A stretch of DNA of 64,000 nucleotides. Source: JACQHM01 sp964535215 (GTDB lineage Bacteria > Methylomirabilota > Methylomirabilia > Methylomirabilales > JACQHM01). Shown here piece by piece: positions 8,703 to 19,344 of the stretch. The notes below the pieces were generated by a model. It did not search any database. It was not told where the DNA came from and saw nothing but the letters and a program-made list of their open reading frames with translations. The stretch lies in the NCBI GenBank assembly GCA_964535215.1, contig CAZHST010000009.1, forward strand, positions 1 to 64,000, read 5' to 3'. Numbering within the stretch: the stretch's first letter is position 1; the number at the start of each line of letters is the position of its first letter. The position numbers were made by a program, and so were the translations under genes.

Positions 8703-9671
8703 ATGAAAGCGATCCGTGTCTACGAACCTGGCGGTCCTGAGAAGCTCCGCTATGAAGAGGTGCCGACCCCGACCCCGGGGGCCGAGGAGGCGCTGGTACG
8801 GATTGAGGCCATCGGCTTGAACTACATTGATACCTACCATCGGACAGGCCTCTATAAGATGCCCCTGCCCTTTACCCCGGGTGTGGAGGCGGCCGGGGTG
8901 GTTGCCGCTGTGGGGTCTAACGTCCGGGATCTCCAGGTCGGAGACCGCGTGGCCTATACCGGGGTGCCGGGTGCCTATGCCGAATATGCCGTTGTCCCCG
9001 CGGCCAAGCTGGTCAAGCTCCCCGAGGGCGTGGATGCAAAAACCGCCGCCGCCGCCCTCTTGCAGGGCATGACGGCCCATTACCTGACGCATACCACCTA
9101 CCCGCTGAAGCCAGGCGACACCGCCCTGGTCCATGCTGCGGCAGGGGGGGTTGGGCTCCTCCTGGTGCAGATGGCCAAGCAGCTCGGCGCCCAGGTGTTC
9201 GGGACGGTCTCGACCGAGGCCAAGGCCCAACTGGCTAAAGAGGCGGGGGCGGATGCCGTCATCCTGTACACCGAGCAGGATTTTGAAGCCGAGGTGAAGC
9301 GCCTGACCAATGGGCAGGGCGTGAACGTCGTGTACGATTCGGTCGGCAAAACGACCTTTGAGAAGAGCCTGAACGTCCTGAGGCCTCGGGGGTACCTGGT
9401 CCTCTTCGGCCAGTCGAGCGGGCCGGTGCCTCCCTTCGACCCTATCGTCTTAAGCAACAAAGGCTCCCTCTTTCTCACCCGCCCGACCCTCGCCCATTAC
9501 ACCCTGACCCGGGAGGAACTGCTCCAGCGGGCCGGGGAGGTGCTTGGCTGGGTCAAGTCCGGCCGTCTCAAGCTGCGGATTGAGCAGACGTTTCCCCTGG
9601 CCGAGGCCGCCGAGGCCCACCGCCGGCTGGAGGGGCGCCAGACCACGGGGAAAGTCCTCTTGATCCCTTAA
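8703..9671 (+). CDS. qor: Zinc-independent NADPH:quinone reductase (MDR family)
   Basis: This 322-residue medium-chain dehydrogenase/reductase lacks the zinc ligands of alcohol dehydrogenases and matches quinone oxidoreductase: MKAIRVYEPGGPE start, GLNYIDTYHRTGLYK, and the nucleotide motif AAAGGVGLLLVQMAK. It would reduce quinones or other electrophiles with NADPH in the cytoplasm. The ATG at 8703 has a strong AGGAGGA site and matches the usual N-terminus; the frame extends 24 codons further upstream without family similarity. Confidence 0.92.
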   Translation: MKAIRVYEPGGPEKLRYEEVPTPTPGAEEALVRIEAIGLNYIDTYHRTGLYKMPLPFTPGVEAAGVVAAVGSNVRDLQVGDRVAYTGVPGAYAEYAVVPAAKLVKLPEGVDAKTAAAALLQGMTAHYLTHTTYPLKPGDTALVHAAAGGVGLLLVQMAKQLGAQVFGTVSTEAKAQLAKEAGADAVILYTEQDFEAEVKRLTNGQGVNVVYDSVGKTTFEKSLNVLRPRGYLVLFGQSSGPVPPFDPIVLSNKGSLFLTRPTLAHYTLTREELLQRAGEVLGWVKSGRLKLRIEQTFPLAEAAEAHRRLEGRQTTGKVLLIP

Positions 9672-9721
9672 GGAGCCTTCAGCCTGTCACCGCTGAACGC
9701 TCCCGATCCTGTTGGACCCGG

Positions 9722-10852
9722 CTATCGCTGGATCGTGACAAACTCGAGATCTGTTTCACCGGCTTCGGTGATCCGGAAGTTGATCCGTCCTAAGAGGAGC
9801 CCTTCGGGCGTCTTGACGTTCACCCGCCACCGACCCGGCGAGATGAGCTCCTTGAAGGTGTACCCGCGAAAGCCGCCGCCCCGTCCGCCGGTGACGGTGT
9901 AGCCGAGCATGTCAGTCCTCACCCAGCGTTGGCCCTGCTCGTCGTAGCGTTGCCACTCGTGAAAGATCTCCGTCTTCAGGGCGGTGGGGGCGAAGACAGA
10001 CGCAAAGCAGTAGATCCGGTCCCCAGGCCGGTAGCGGAACAGGTTCTCGGATGTCTTCCAGAACCGGTACCAGGGCGGTTTTTCGAACGTCAGGTAATAG
10101 ACCTGGCCTTCACGCCGCACATGATGGTACACACCCCCGAACTTCAGGGACAGGGGCACGGGGGGGATCCAGTTCATCTGGTAGAAGAGGATCAGGAGCG
10201 TGAGGAGCCCAGCGACCGAAGCGGCGCTTTGGGTGACCGCCCGTCGGGCCGTGGCAAGGCGCTTCCCATAGATCAGGAACAGGACCCCGGCGACCAGGGC
10301 CAGGCTTAGCCCTGCGCCCAGGAGGAACGTCCACCGGTTCATGATGCCAAGGAGCACGGGGATAAAGAAGGTAAAGAACGAAAAGGTGACGAAGAAGTAG
10401 AGCGTCACGAGCAGGGTGAGGTTGGTCAATCGTTCTTCCAGCATCTCGTTGGCCACCAGCAGGAACACGAGGATGCCGAAGAAGATCGCCGTCTTGGTCA
10501 AGGAGACGCTCTGGAAGTAGAACACCGTGTAGGCACTGAACAGACCGCCGAGGAGGAACTGAACGGCGAGGGGGTAGAACCGCTCATACTGGCGGATACG
10601 GGGGTGCGTGAGACGCCCGGTCTGAAGATGTCCGATGATGACAATCAGCCCTCCCAGGAGGAGGATGTAGGTCAGGAGAACGAGATTGTCGAACATCCGG
10701 TCAATGCGGGTCAGGGTGACACTGTCGTAGGCGACGCCGCCAAAAAAGAAGGCCACCGCGGCATACTTCTGGTGACGCTGATAGAAACGGGCAAAGGGTG
10801 AAACCAGCCTCATCAGGGTTTCTCGTTTGACCCGGACCATGGTCACCTTCAT
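9722..10852 (-). CDS. DUF2914 membrane protein
   Basis: This protein of 376 residues has about seven hydrophobic membrane segments in the first 230 residues and a soluble C-terminal domain of the DUF2914 type. The domain is recognised from CFASVFAPTALKTEIFHEWQRYD, GGRGGGFRGYTFKE and SPGRWRVNVKTPEGLLLGRINF (quoted here in pieces). The function is unknown. DUF2914 is often attached to membrane anchors and thought to face outside the cytoplasm. It is transcribed away from the parA-like gene. An alternative start four codons in (10840) has an AAGGTGA site. Confidence 0.8.
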   Translation of the reverse strand: MKVTMVRVKRETLMRLVSPFARFYQRHQKYAAVAFFFGGVAYDSVTLTRIDRMFDNLVLLTYILLLGGLIVIIGHLQTGRLTHPRIRQYERFYPLAVQFLLGGLFSAYTVFYFQSVSLTKTAIFFGILVFLLVANEMLEERLTNLTLLVTLYFFVTFSFFTFFIPVLLGIMNRWTFLLGAGLSLALVAGVLFLIYGKRLATARRAVTQSAASVAGLLTLLILFYQMNWIPPVPLSLKFGGVYHHVRREGQVYYLTFEKPPWYRFWKTSENLFRYRPGDRIYCFASVFAPTALKTEIFHEWQRYDEQGQRWVRTDMLGYTVTGGRGGGFRGYTFKELISPGRWRVNVKTPEGLLLGRINFRITEAGETDLEFVTIQR

Positions 10853-10887
10853 CCGTGCCCCTTGCCGATCCAGAACGGCACCGCAAG

Positions 10888-10906
10888 CATCCCGCTAAAC
10901 GGGATG
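10888..10906. promoter_or_regulatory. Short hairpin between divergent DUF2914 and parA-like genes
   Basis: A 7-bp perfect stem CATCCCG/CGGGATG with a CTAAA loop lies in the 144-bp divergent spacer. There is no U-tract, so an operator or 5' leader structure is more likely than a terminator. Confidence 0.35.
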
Positions 10907-10996
10907 ATACCACCCCCTCCTGATCCCCCGCAACCCGGGGCCGGTCTGACCGCTTAGGGTTCCGTTGGGGTTCGAGGGGAAAGGGTCTGACGGTTC

Positions 10997-11920
10997 ATGG
11001 CGCAGATCATCAGCCTCATCAACTTCAAGGGCGGTGTCGGCAAGACCACCTGCACCGTCGAGATTGCCGTCTGCCTGGCCACCTATCACGGCAAGCGGGT
11101 CCTCCTGGTTGACCTTGATCCCCAGACGAATGCCACCTTCTATCTGCTGGAACAGGAGTTCTGGCTGGACTGGGTGAAACGGAGGGGATCGCTCCTGAAC
11201 CTGTTCGAGGACTACTATATCGCCGAGCGTCAAACGTTCCGGATTGACCAGGCAATCATCCAGGATGTGGCCGCCGGAGGTCTGACGATCAAGGGGCTGG
11301 ACCTCCTTCCCTCGCACCTCTCCCTGATTACCATTGATGAACGGCTGGCCACCGTCGGCGGAATCGGTCGCGGCCTCTTTGGCCCCCAGGCCGTCCTGAA
11401 GGCCCACCTGGCTGATTTAGAGCGCCAGTATGATTTCATCCTGTGCGACTGCCCTCCCAACTTCAACCTGGTGACGCAGAATGGCCTCTTTGCCAGCCAC
11501 ACGTACCTGGTGCCGACTCTTCCTGACTACCTGTCAACCTTGGGGATCACGCTTATCCAGCGACAGGTGAGTCGCTTTGTGACCGGCATGCAAAAGACCT
11601 TCACCATGATCGGGGCCACCTATGAGGAACCACGGCTCATCGGGATCCTGTTCAACCGGGTCCGGGTGCTGGAATTCGGGCCGCCGTTACGGTTACCTCG
11701 GGTGCAGGAACAGGCGATCCAGTACGTCAAGAAGCTCCCGGGATGTCAGGATCTCGTCTTCGAGCATTTCGTGACCGAGAGCCTTGCGGTCGGTGAGGCA
11801 CCGGAGAGGAAGGTCCCCGTGTCAATCGCCACCAATCCCAGGTACCGGCAAAGCCAGGCCCAGTTCCGCCAGGTCACGGAAGAACTCCTAGAACGGCTTG
11901 GCGATTCTGGAGGTATCTGA
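10997..11920 (+). CDS. ParA/Soj-type ATPase
   Basis: This 307-residue ParA-like ATPase has the deviant Walker A motif KGGVGKTT at residues 11-18, the Walker A' LLVDLDPQTNAT, and Walker B FILCDCPPN. Family members form dynamic filaments or gradients that position DNA or protein cargo. It has an insertion of about 30 residues after DPQTNA (WLDWVKRRGSLLNLFEDYY) compared with chromosomal Soj, as seen in plasmid- and phage-type relatives. It is translationally linked to the next small gene. No parB or parS was seen, so it may be an orphan ParA serving another cargo. Confidence 0.88.
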   Translation: MAQIISLINFKGGVGKTTCTVEIAVCLATYHGKRVLLVDLDPQTNATFYLLEQEFWLDWVKRRGSLLNLFEDYYIAERQTFRIDQAIIQDVAAGGLTIKGLDLLPSHLSLITIDERLATVGGIGRGLFGPQAVLKAHLADLERQYDFILCDCPPNFNLVTQNGLFASHTYLVPTLPDYLSTLGITLIQRQVSRFVTGMQKTFTMIGATYEEPRLIGILFNRVRVLEFGPPLRLPRVQEQAIQYVKKLPGCQDLVFEHFVTESLAVGEAPERKVPVSIATNPRYRQSQAQFRQVTEELLERLGDSGGI

Positions 11921-11921
11921 C

Positions 11922-12317
11922 ATGACCGAACGGCTCACGACCCACGAGCTTGCCGAGTTTTTAGGTCGGCTCCTCGAGGCCTTGAAAGAGGGTCCCGACC
12001 TGCCGCTAGGTGATCTCCTCAAACAGCTTGGCGTTCGTCCGGTGGGGCGTTTGAGCAGGAGGACCCGTCGGGAGGGGGTTCCAGCCGAGCCTCTCCCTCC
12101 GGTGGATCCCAAAACCCTGAGCCGGGAAGAGCTTGCGGCTTGCCTTCGGGACAAAAGGCGCTTCCGGACCAAGAAGGATCTGGTGGCCTTTGCCCGCCTG
12201 CACGCGGTGGCTGTCTCCGAGAAGGACCGGATTGCCGATATCATCGGACAGATCCTGCGCACCCTCTACGACATCCCTCAACAACGGATGGACCTCTTAC
12301 ACCTCGACCTGGGCTAG
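11922..12317 (+). CDS. Small hypothetical partner of the ParA-like ATPase
   Basis: This is a 131-residue charged protein that I do not recognise. Its ATG lies one base after the parA stop, so the two are almost surely co-translated. Residues 40-55 are rich in Arg and Lys (SRRTRREG), and the C-terminal half looks helical (DKRRFRTKKDLVAFARLHAV). No ParB or HTH motif is evident. Its position suggests an adaptor or cargo for the ATPase, but that is inference. Confidence 0.65.
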   Translation: MTERLTTHELAEFLGRLLEALKEGPDLPLGDLLKQLGVRPVGRLSRRTRREGVPAEPLPPVDPKTLSREELAACLRDKRRFRTKKDLVAFARLHAVAVSEKDRIADIIGQILRTLYDIPQQRMDLLHLDLG

Positions 12318-12405
12318 AACGGGCAGGTAAAAAGAACTGGCGTCCTCCCCCGTTCTGACCGATATTCAACAGTAGAAGACTCAACCCTTGGACGGGAAAT
12401 CTCTG

Positions 12406-12954
12406 ATGCCGACCCCGACGTTTCCCCGCTTTATTCACTCCCTCCCTTCCCAGGGGATCAGCCTGGCCCTGGCAGGGCTGACCGCCCTGGGCACCCTCCT
12501 TCCCTGGGTGAACGTCTTTGGGGTCACCCAGTGGGGGCTGGCCCGACCTGGCGGGCCGTTCCTCCTGGCCCTGGCAGGGCTCGAAGCGGGGGTTATGCTG
12601 GAAAGGTGGCGGCGGTCCCGGCCGGCTTTTTGGCCCTCCCTGGCCTTGGGCGTGGCCGGGACCGGGATTGCCGCGACGGAGTTAAAGCGAACGTGGCAGA
12701 AGGCCCAGGTCGTGGCCGATGCCTTTAACGCCTTCCTGGCGGCCCGGGGGGGACCCCCTGAGCTGGCGGTGGCCGGCTGGAGCTTCCTTGCCATCGGGCT
12801 GTACCTTTCACTCCTGGGGCAGGTGGGCCTTGTCGCCGTGGGCCTTGTTGGTCTTCGGGGTCTTCTCCTCCAGCGGTTCCGCCTCCTCCACCATCCCCTG
12901 GCGTGGGCCCAGCACGTATGGCACCGGCTGAAGGTCCTCATGCACCCCTCTTAA
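12406..12954 (+). CDS. Hypothetical small integral membrane protein
   Basis: This 182-residue protein has about four hydrophobic segments (ISLALAGLTALGTLLPWV, GPFLLALAGLEAGVML, a central WPSLALGVAGTGIAA and LAIGLYLSLLGQVGLVAV) with Arg-rich connecting loops. The family is unknown. The ATG at 12406 is preferred over an in-frame TTG six codons upstream, though neither has a strong ribosome site. It lies 88 bp after the ParA partner, possibly in the same transcript. Confidence 0.55.
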   Translation: MPTPTFPRFIHSLPSQGISLALAGLTALGTLLPWVNVFGVTQWGLARPGGPFLLALAGLEAGVMLERWRRSRPAFWPSLALGVAGTGIAATELKRTWQKAQVVADAFNAFLAARGGPPELAVAGWSFLAIGLYLSLLGQVGLVAVGLVGLRGLLLQRFRLLHHPLAWAQHVWHRLKVLMHPS

Positions 12955-13116
12955 CGGCCCTCCCGTCCTCTCTAGCCGGGTGTTTCAGGGCTGGGCTTCC
13001 ACGGCCCGTGCCAAGCCTTTTCCCAAGGTCCCCTGTTTCCCCCTGGATCCCCAAGAGGGCCCGAGCCTTGACAACGGCCTCCTTTTGTCAAACACTGGAA
13101 GGAGAGGCGGCTTTTG

Positions 13117-13137
13117 GCTGACGGCTGATCGCTGGCT
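13117..13137 (+). repeat. 7-bp-period repeat copy upstream of the export operon
   Basis: Units GCTGACG, GCTGATC and GCTGGCT lie 23 bp before the adaptor gene, in a 206-bp spacer that otherwise shows no gene. Confidence 0.55.
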
Positions 13138-13160
13138 TTCACGAGAGGTGGGATCCAGCC

Positions 13161-14444
13161 ATGAAGTTTCCATTGCGGGAAAGGAAGAGGGCCCTGATCG
13201 TCCTGGTGCTCGCAGGGTTCCTCCTCGTCCTGACCTCCGTGTCGCTTCTTACGGATGGGGGGGGGCTTTCCGTCAAGGTGGTCCGCCTGAAGCGGGGGGA
13301 GATGCTGATCACGATCCCGGCCACTGCCACCGGCAGGGTCGAGTCGGAGGTGGAGGTGAAGGTCAAGGCAGAGGTACCGGGGAGGATTGCCCGTCTCCTG
13401 GCCGACGAGGGGGACCGGGTGAAGGCCGGCCAGATCCTGGCGATCCTGGATCAGGAGGAGGTGAGGGCCCAGGTGGGTCTTGCCCGGGCGAACCTCCAGG
13501 CGGCCAGGGCCCGTCTCGCCCAGGCGGAGGCCGGCGTCCAGATGCTCAAAGCCCAGGTTCAAACCCGGATCAACGAAACCATGGCCACCCTGGAGAAGGC
13601 CAGGAAGAGCTTGGAACGGGCCCGGGACCTTTTCACCCAAGGGGCCATCTCCCGGGAGGCGCTGGATTTGACAAAGGCCGAGCACGACGTGGCCCAGGCG
13701 GCCTACGAGGAGGCCCTTGCCAGCCGCGATCAACTGGCGGTGAAGGAGCGGGAGATCGAGGTGGCCAGGGCCGAGGTAAAACGGATGGAGGCCTCGCTCA
13801 AGCTGGAGGAGGTCCGGCTCACGAAGACCGTCATCGTCTCCCCCATTGATGGCCTGATCATCAAGAGGGAGGCATCGGAAGGGGAGACCATCGGGTTGGG
13901 GAGTGGCCCCCTCTTTACAATAGGGGAGGCCATGTTCACCATCGTGGACCCGGCCCGCTATTACATCAGCGCCTCCATTGATGAATTCGATGCCTCTAAG
14001 GTCCGGATTGGCCTTCCGGCCAGGGTGACCCTGGACGCCGTTCCGGGGAGGATCTTCCGAGGGAAGGTCTCAAAGGTTTCGCCGGCCATTGCAGGGACAG
14101 GGCAGGAGGCCAGAACCCTCTCCATCCGGGTCACTTTGGAGGAGGGAAGAGAACACTTGAAGCCGGGGATGTCGGCCGACGTGGAGGTGATTGTCTCCTC
14201 CCTTCCAGGGGTCCTCTTCCTCCCGACGCAGGCCATCTTGAAGCGGGAGGGGCAGAGCTTTGTGTACCTCGTCAAGGATGGGAGGGTCGAGCAAAAGTCG
14301 GTTGTCACCGGGGCGTCGAACTGGAACGAGACGGAGATCAAGGGCGGGGTGGAGGAGGGGGCGTTGGTGATCTTGACGCCGGATGTCCCCGGCTTGAGGG
14401 ATGGGGTCCGGGTGAAGGCTATCGAGGTCAAGGGTGGGCCATGA
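13161..14444 (+). CDS. Periplasmic adaptor (membrane fusion) protein, MacA/HlyD type
   Basis: This 427-residue adaptor links an inner-membrane exporter to an outer-membrane channel. It has one N-terminal membrane anchor (about residues 11-30), a biotinyl-lipoyl-like half-motif (VKAEVPGRIARLLADEGDRVKAGQ), a long alpha-helical hairpin with heptads (about 105-215), the second lipoyl half (TVIVSPIDGLIIKREASEGE) and beta-barrel domains. It overlaps the next ATPase gene by 4 bp (ATGA), defining an export operon of adaptor, ATPase and permease like MacAB. No TolC-like gene is in the window. The cargo is unknown: macrolides, peptides or lipids are all possible. Confidence 0.9.
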   Translation: MKFPLRERKRALIVLVLAGFLLVLTSVSLLTDGGGLSVKVVRLKRGEMLITIPATATGRVESEVEVKVKAEVPGRIARLLADEGDRVKAGQILAILDQEEVRAQVGLARANLQAARARLAQAEAGVQMLKAQVQTRINETMATLEKARKSLERARDLFTQGAISREALDLTKAEHDVAQAAYEEALASRDQLAVKEREIEVARAEVKRMEASLKLEEVRLTKTVIVSPIDGLIIKREASEGETIGLGSGPLFTIGEAMFTIVDPARYYISASIDEFDASKVRIGLPARVTLDAVPGRIFRGKVSKVSPAIAGTGQEARTLSIRVTLEEGREHLKPGMSADVEVIVSSLPGVLFLPTQAILKREGQSFVYLVKDGRVEQKSVVTGASNWNETEIKGGVEEGALVILTPDVPGLRDGVRVKAIEVKGGP

Positions 14445-15133
14445 TCACCCTGGAGGCCGTGACAAAGGTCTATCCGCTTGGAAGCTCTGCCGTGGAGGCT
14501 TTAAAGGGGGTGAGCTTCCAGGTGGAGGAGGGGGAGTTCGTGGGCATCCAGGGTCCCTCAGGGTCGGGGAAGTCCACCCTGCTCCACATCATCGGCTGCT
14601 TAGACCGCCCGACCTCAGGAAGGTACATCCTGGAGGGGATCCGGGTGGAGACCCTGGAGGACGATCAGCTTGCCTTCTTGAGAAACCGGAAGATCGGTTT
14701 CGTCTTCCAGGCCTTTCACCTCCTTCCCCGCTTAAGCGCCCTGAAGAACGTGGAGCTCCCGCTCCTCTACAGCGGCATCCCCGCTAGGGAGCGGCGGAAG
14801 CGGGCCCTGGCGGCGTTGGAGGCCGTCGGCCTCCTTGGCAGGAAGGACCACACCCCCCAGGAGCTTTCGGGGGGAGAGCAGCAGCGGGTGGCCATCGCCC
14901 GGGCCCTGGTGAATCGTCCGTCCCTCCTGCTGGCCGATGAGCCGACGGGGAACCTGGACAGCCGGGCCGGGGAGGAGATCATGGATCTGTTCAAGGCCTT
15001 GAACCGGAACGGTTCGACGGTCCTCGTGGTCACCCACAACCCTCTGGTCGCCGGTCGGGCCGGGCGCGTCATCCAGTTGAAAGACGGCCTGATCGTGAAG
15101 GATACTAAGCTTCAGCTTCTGGCTGATGGCTAA
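14441..15133 (+). CDS. ABC transporter ATP-binding protein, MacB/LolD type
   Basis: This is a 230-residue ATPase subunit. Walker A is GPSGSGKST, the signature is LSGGEQQRVAIARAL, Walker B is LLLADEPTGNLD and the switch His lies in VVTHN. The arrangement is that of the MacB/LolD/FtsE group, which drives FtsX-like permeases. The last eight codons and the stop codon fall in a 7-bp-period repeat, so the KLQLLADG tail is probably acquired. It is co-translated with the adaptor through the ATGA overlap. Confidence 0.93.
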   Translation: MITLEAVTKVYPLGSSAVEALKGVSFQVEEGEFVGIQGPSGSGKSTLLHIIGCLDRPTSGRYILEGIRVETLEDDQLAFLRNRKIGFVFQAFHLLPRLSALKNVELPLLYSGIPARERRKRALAALEAVGLLGRKDHTPQELSGGEQQRVAIARALVNRPSLLLADEPTGNLDSRAGEEIMDLFKALNRNGSTVLVVTHNPLVAGRAGRVIQLKDGLIVKDTKLQLLADG

Positions 15134-15142
15134 TCGCTTAAC
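15115..15142 (+). repeat. 7-bp-period repeat copy (GCTGAYN units)
   Basis: Units GCTTCTG, GCTGATG, GCTAATC and GCTTAAC lie end to end. They span the 3' end and TAA stop of the ABC ATPase gene. Confidence 0.6.
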
Positions 15143-15154
15143 CGGGTGTGTCTC

Positions 15155-16354
15155 ATGAGCTTCGTCGAGGCCTTCCGGGTGGCCCTGGAGGCCCTGGCCA
15201 CCAACAAGCTCCGCTCCCTTCTCACCATGCTGGGGATGGTCATCGGGGTCATGGCCGTCATCCTCTTGATCGCGTTAGGCCAGGGGGCCAAGGCCTACAT
15301 TGTTGGGGAGCTGACCGGCCTGGGGACCAACCTGCTGATCATTCAGCCGGGGAAGACCGAGACGACGGGAGCCTTCCATCCCTTAAGCACCGTCAGGAAG
15401 CTCACCTACGAGGATGCCCTCGTCCTGAAACGGAGGGTCCCCCTGCTGGAAGAGGCGATCCCCGTCGTCCTCGGATCGGGGAAGGTCAAATACGTGAACC
15501 GGAGTCGGGATGTCCCGGTGGTGGGGGTGACCCCGGAGTATCAGAGGGTCCGCCGCCTCTTTGTAGAGACCGGTGCCTTCTTCACCACCGAGGACGTGGA
15601 GGCCAAGCGGAGGGTCGTGGTCTTGGGGCGGACGGTGAAACGGGAGCTGTTCGGCGAGGAGAACCCCTTAGGTCAGATGATCACCCTTGCCGGGGCACGC
15701 TACCGGGTGATCGGCGTGATGGAGCCAAAAGGGGTCACCCTGGGGATTGACATGGACGACCTGGTCTTTATCCCGGTCCGATCGGCCCAGGAGCTGTTCG
15801 ACACCGACCAGTTGTTCGAGATCCTCGCCTCTGTGGCCTCACCGGAGGCCCTGGACCCGGCCATCGAGCAGATCAAAGGGGTCCTCTCGCGGAGGCACGG
15901 CAAGGAGGATTTTCACATCATCAGCCAGGGGGACATGCTCTCGGCCTTACAGCGGATCCTCAATATCCTGACGGCCGTCCTGGCCGGGATCGCCGGCATC
16001 TCGCTCCTGGTGGGCGGGATCGGCATCATGAACATTATGCTCGTCTCGGTGACAGAGCGGACACGGGAGATCGGCCTCCGGAAGGCGGTAGGGGCCAGGA
16101 AGCGGGACATCCTCCATCAGTTCCTGGTGGAGGCCGTGAGCCTGAGCCTCCTCGGGGGAGCCGCCGGGATCGGCATGGGAGCCGGGGTTGCAAAGCTCCT
16201 CCCCCTCTTCTTCCCTTCCCTGCCGACCCAGGTGACCCTGTGGTCTATCCTTCTCGCCTTCGCCGCCTCCGCGACGGTAGGGATCCTCTCCGGCGTCTAC
16301 CCTGCCAGGCGGGCCTCAAGGCTTGATCCTATTGTCGCCCTCCGCTATGAGTAG
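15155..16354 (+). CDS. ABC transporter permease, MacB/FtsX family
   Basis: This 399-residue permease has the MacB layout: an N-terminal membrane helix (LRSLLTMLGMVIGVMAVILLIALG), a large periplasmic MacB_PCD domain (about residues 45-260) and three C-terminal helices with the FtsX signature GGIGIMNIMLVSVTERTREIG. The ATG at 15155 is preferred over a GTG three codons upstream. It completes the adaptor-ATPase-permease export operon and ends only 8 bp from the convergent korB gene. Confidence 0.9.
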   Translation: MSFVEAFRVALEALATNKLRSLLTMLGMVIGVMAVILLIALGQGAKAYIVGELTGLGTNLLIIQPGKTETTGAFHPLSTVRKLTYEDALVLKRRVPLLEEAIPVVLGSGKVKYVNRSRDVPVVGVTPEYQRVRRLFVETGAFFTTEDVEAKRRVVVLGRTVKRELFGEENPLGQMITLAGARYRVIGVMEPKGVTLGIDMDDLVFIPVRSAQELFDTDQLFEILASVASPEALDPAIEQIKGVLSRRHGKEDFHIISQGDMLSALQRILNILTAVLAGIAGISLLVGGIGIMNIMLVSVTERTREIGLRKAVGARKRDILHQFLVEAVSLSLLGGAAGIGMGAGVAKLLPLFFPSLPTQVTLWSILLAFAASATVGILSGVYPARRASRLDPIVALRYE

Positions 16355-16362
16355 ATCCCGGC

Positions 16363-17391
16363 TTACGGGACGACCCAGGTCTCGCCGGAGTAGAGGAGCT
16401 TCCGAAGATCGCCCTCACCCCATTGTTCGCAGGCCATGCGCCCCTGTTCCGTCACCAGCTCCTCGTAGGTCGGCTCCCGGACGGCGCGGATGACCCCGAT
16501 CGGCTCGGGGAAGTCAGGGCCCTTCAGCCGTGAGAGCATGAAGTGGTAGGCCTCCTCCTGCCTTGTCTCGTCGTGGACCAGAAGCCCTGAGGTGTCGCCG
16601 TCAACCTCCACCACCTCCGGGGAGAAGTCGGGGCGGAGGCGGAGGCCCTTCTTCCTCTCCTTGCCGAAGACCAGGGGCTTTCCGTGCTCGAGGACGAGGA
16701 GCCGTTCGCTCCTGACCGCCTTGTCGGTGACCGATTCAAAGGCCCCGTCGTTGAACACGATGCAGTTCTGGTAGATCTCGACGAAGGCCGTCCCCTTATG
16801 CTCCGCGGCCCGCCGCAACACGTACTGGAGGTGCTGGCTGTCAATGTCAATCGTCCGCGCCACGAAGGTTGCCCCGGCGCCGATGGCGACCGAGAGGGGA
16901 TTGAAGGGCCGGTCGAGGGAGCCGAGCGGTGTAGACTTGGTCCTCTTGCCCTGCTCGCTGGTCGGCGAGTACTGCCCCTTGGTGAGCCCGTAGATCCGGT
17001 TATTGAAAAGGAGGATCTTCAGGTCCACGTTACGGCGCATGGCGTGGATTAAATGGTTGCCCCCGATGGACAGCCCGTCGCCGTCGCCGGTGATCACCCA
17101 CACCATCAGGTCAGGGCGGGTGACCTTGATGCCCGTCGCCACCGCCGGTGCTCGCCCGTGGATCGAGTGAAACCCGTACGTGTTCATGTAGTACGGGAAC
17201 CGCGACGAGCAGCCGATCCCGGAGACAAACACGATCTTCTCGCGGGGGACCCCTAACTCCGGCATCACCCTCTGGACATTCGCCAGGATGGCGTAGTCAC
17301 CGCAGCCCGGACACCAGCGGACGTCCTGGTCCGAGATGAAGTCCTGGCGTGTCAGCTTGGGGGTGCCGCTGTTGCCGTTTCCCTGGGCCAT
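16363..17391 (-). CDS. korB: 2-oxoacid:ferredoxin oxidoreductase beta subunit
   Basis: This 342-residue thiamine diphosphate-binding subunit catalyses CoA-dependent oxidative decarboxylation of a 2-oxoacid, most likely 2-oxoglutarate, with reduced ferredoxin as product. It has the CPGCGDYAIL motif, GIGCSSRFPYYMNTYGFHSIHGRA, and the thiamine motif GDGDGLSIGGNHLIHAMRRN. The resemblance is to KorB of actinobacteria and Hydrogenobacter. It is the second gene of a kor pair, two bases after korA. It could serve the oxidative TCA cycle or reductive carboxylation; direction cannot be read from sequence. Confidence 0.92.
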   Translation of the reverse strand: MAQGNGNSGTPKLTRQDFISDQDVRWCPGCGDYAILANVQRVMPELGVPREKIVFVSGIGCSSRFPYYMNTYGFHSIHGRAPAVATGIKVTRPDLMVWVITGDGDGLSIGGNHLIHAMRRNVDLKILLFNNRIYGLTKGQYSPTSEQGKRTKSTPLGSLDRPFNPLSVAIGAGATFVARTIDIDSQHLQYVLRRAAEHKGTAFVEIYQNCIVFNDGAFESVTDKAVRSERLLVLEHGKPLVFGKERKKGLRLRPDFSPEVVEVDGDTSGLLVHDETRQEEAYHFMLSRLKGPDFPEPIGVIRAVREPTYEELVTEQGRMACEQWGEGDLRKLLYSGETWVVP

Positions 17392-17393
17392 CG

Positions 17394-19304
<1,911 letters not shown>

Positions 19305-19344
19305 CGGGATCCTTTCCCCCTTTTGCATCAATCCCCGCCCTCCC

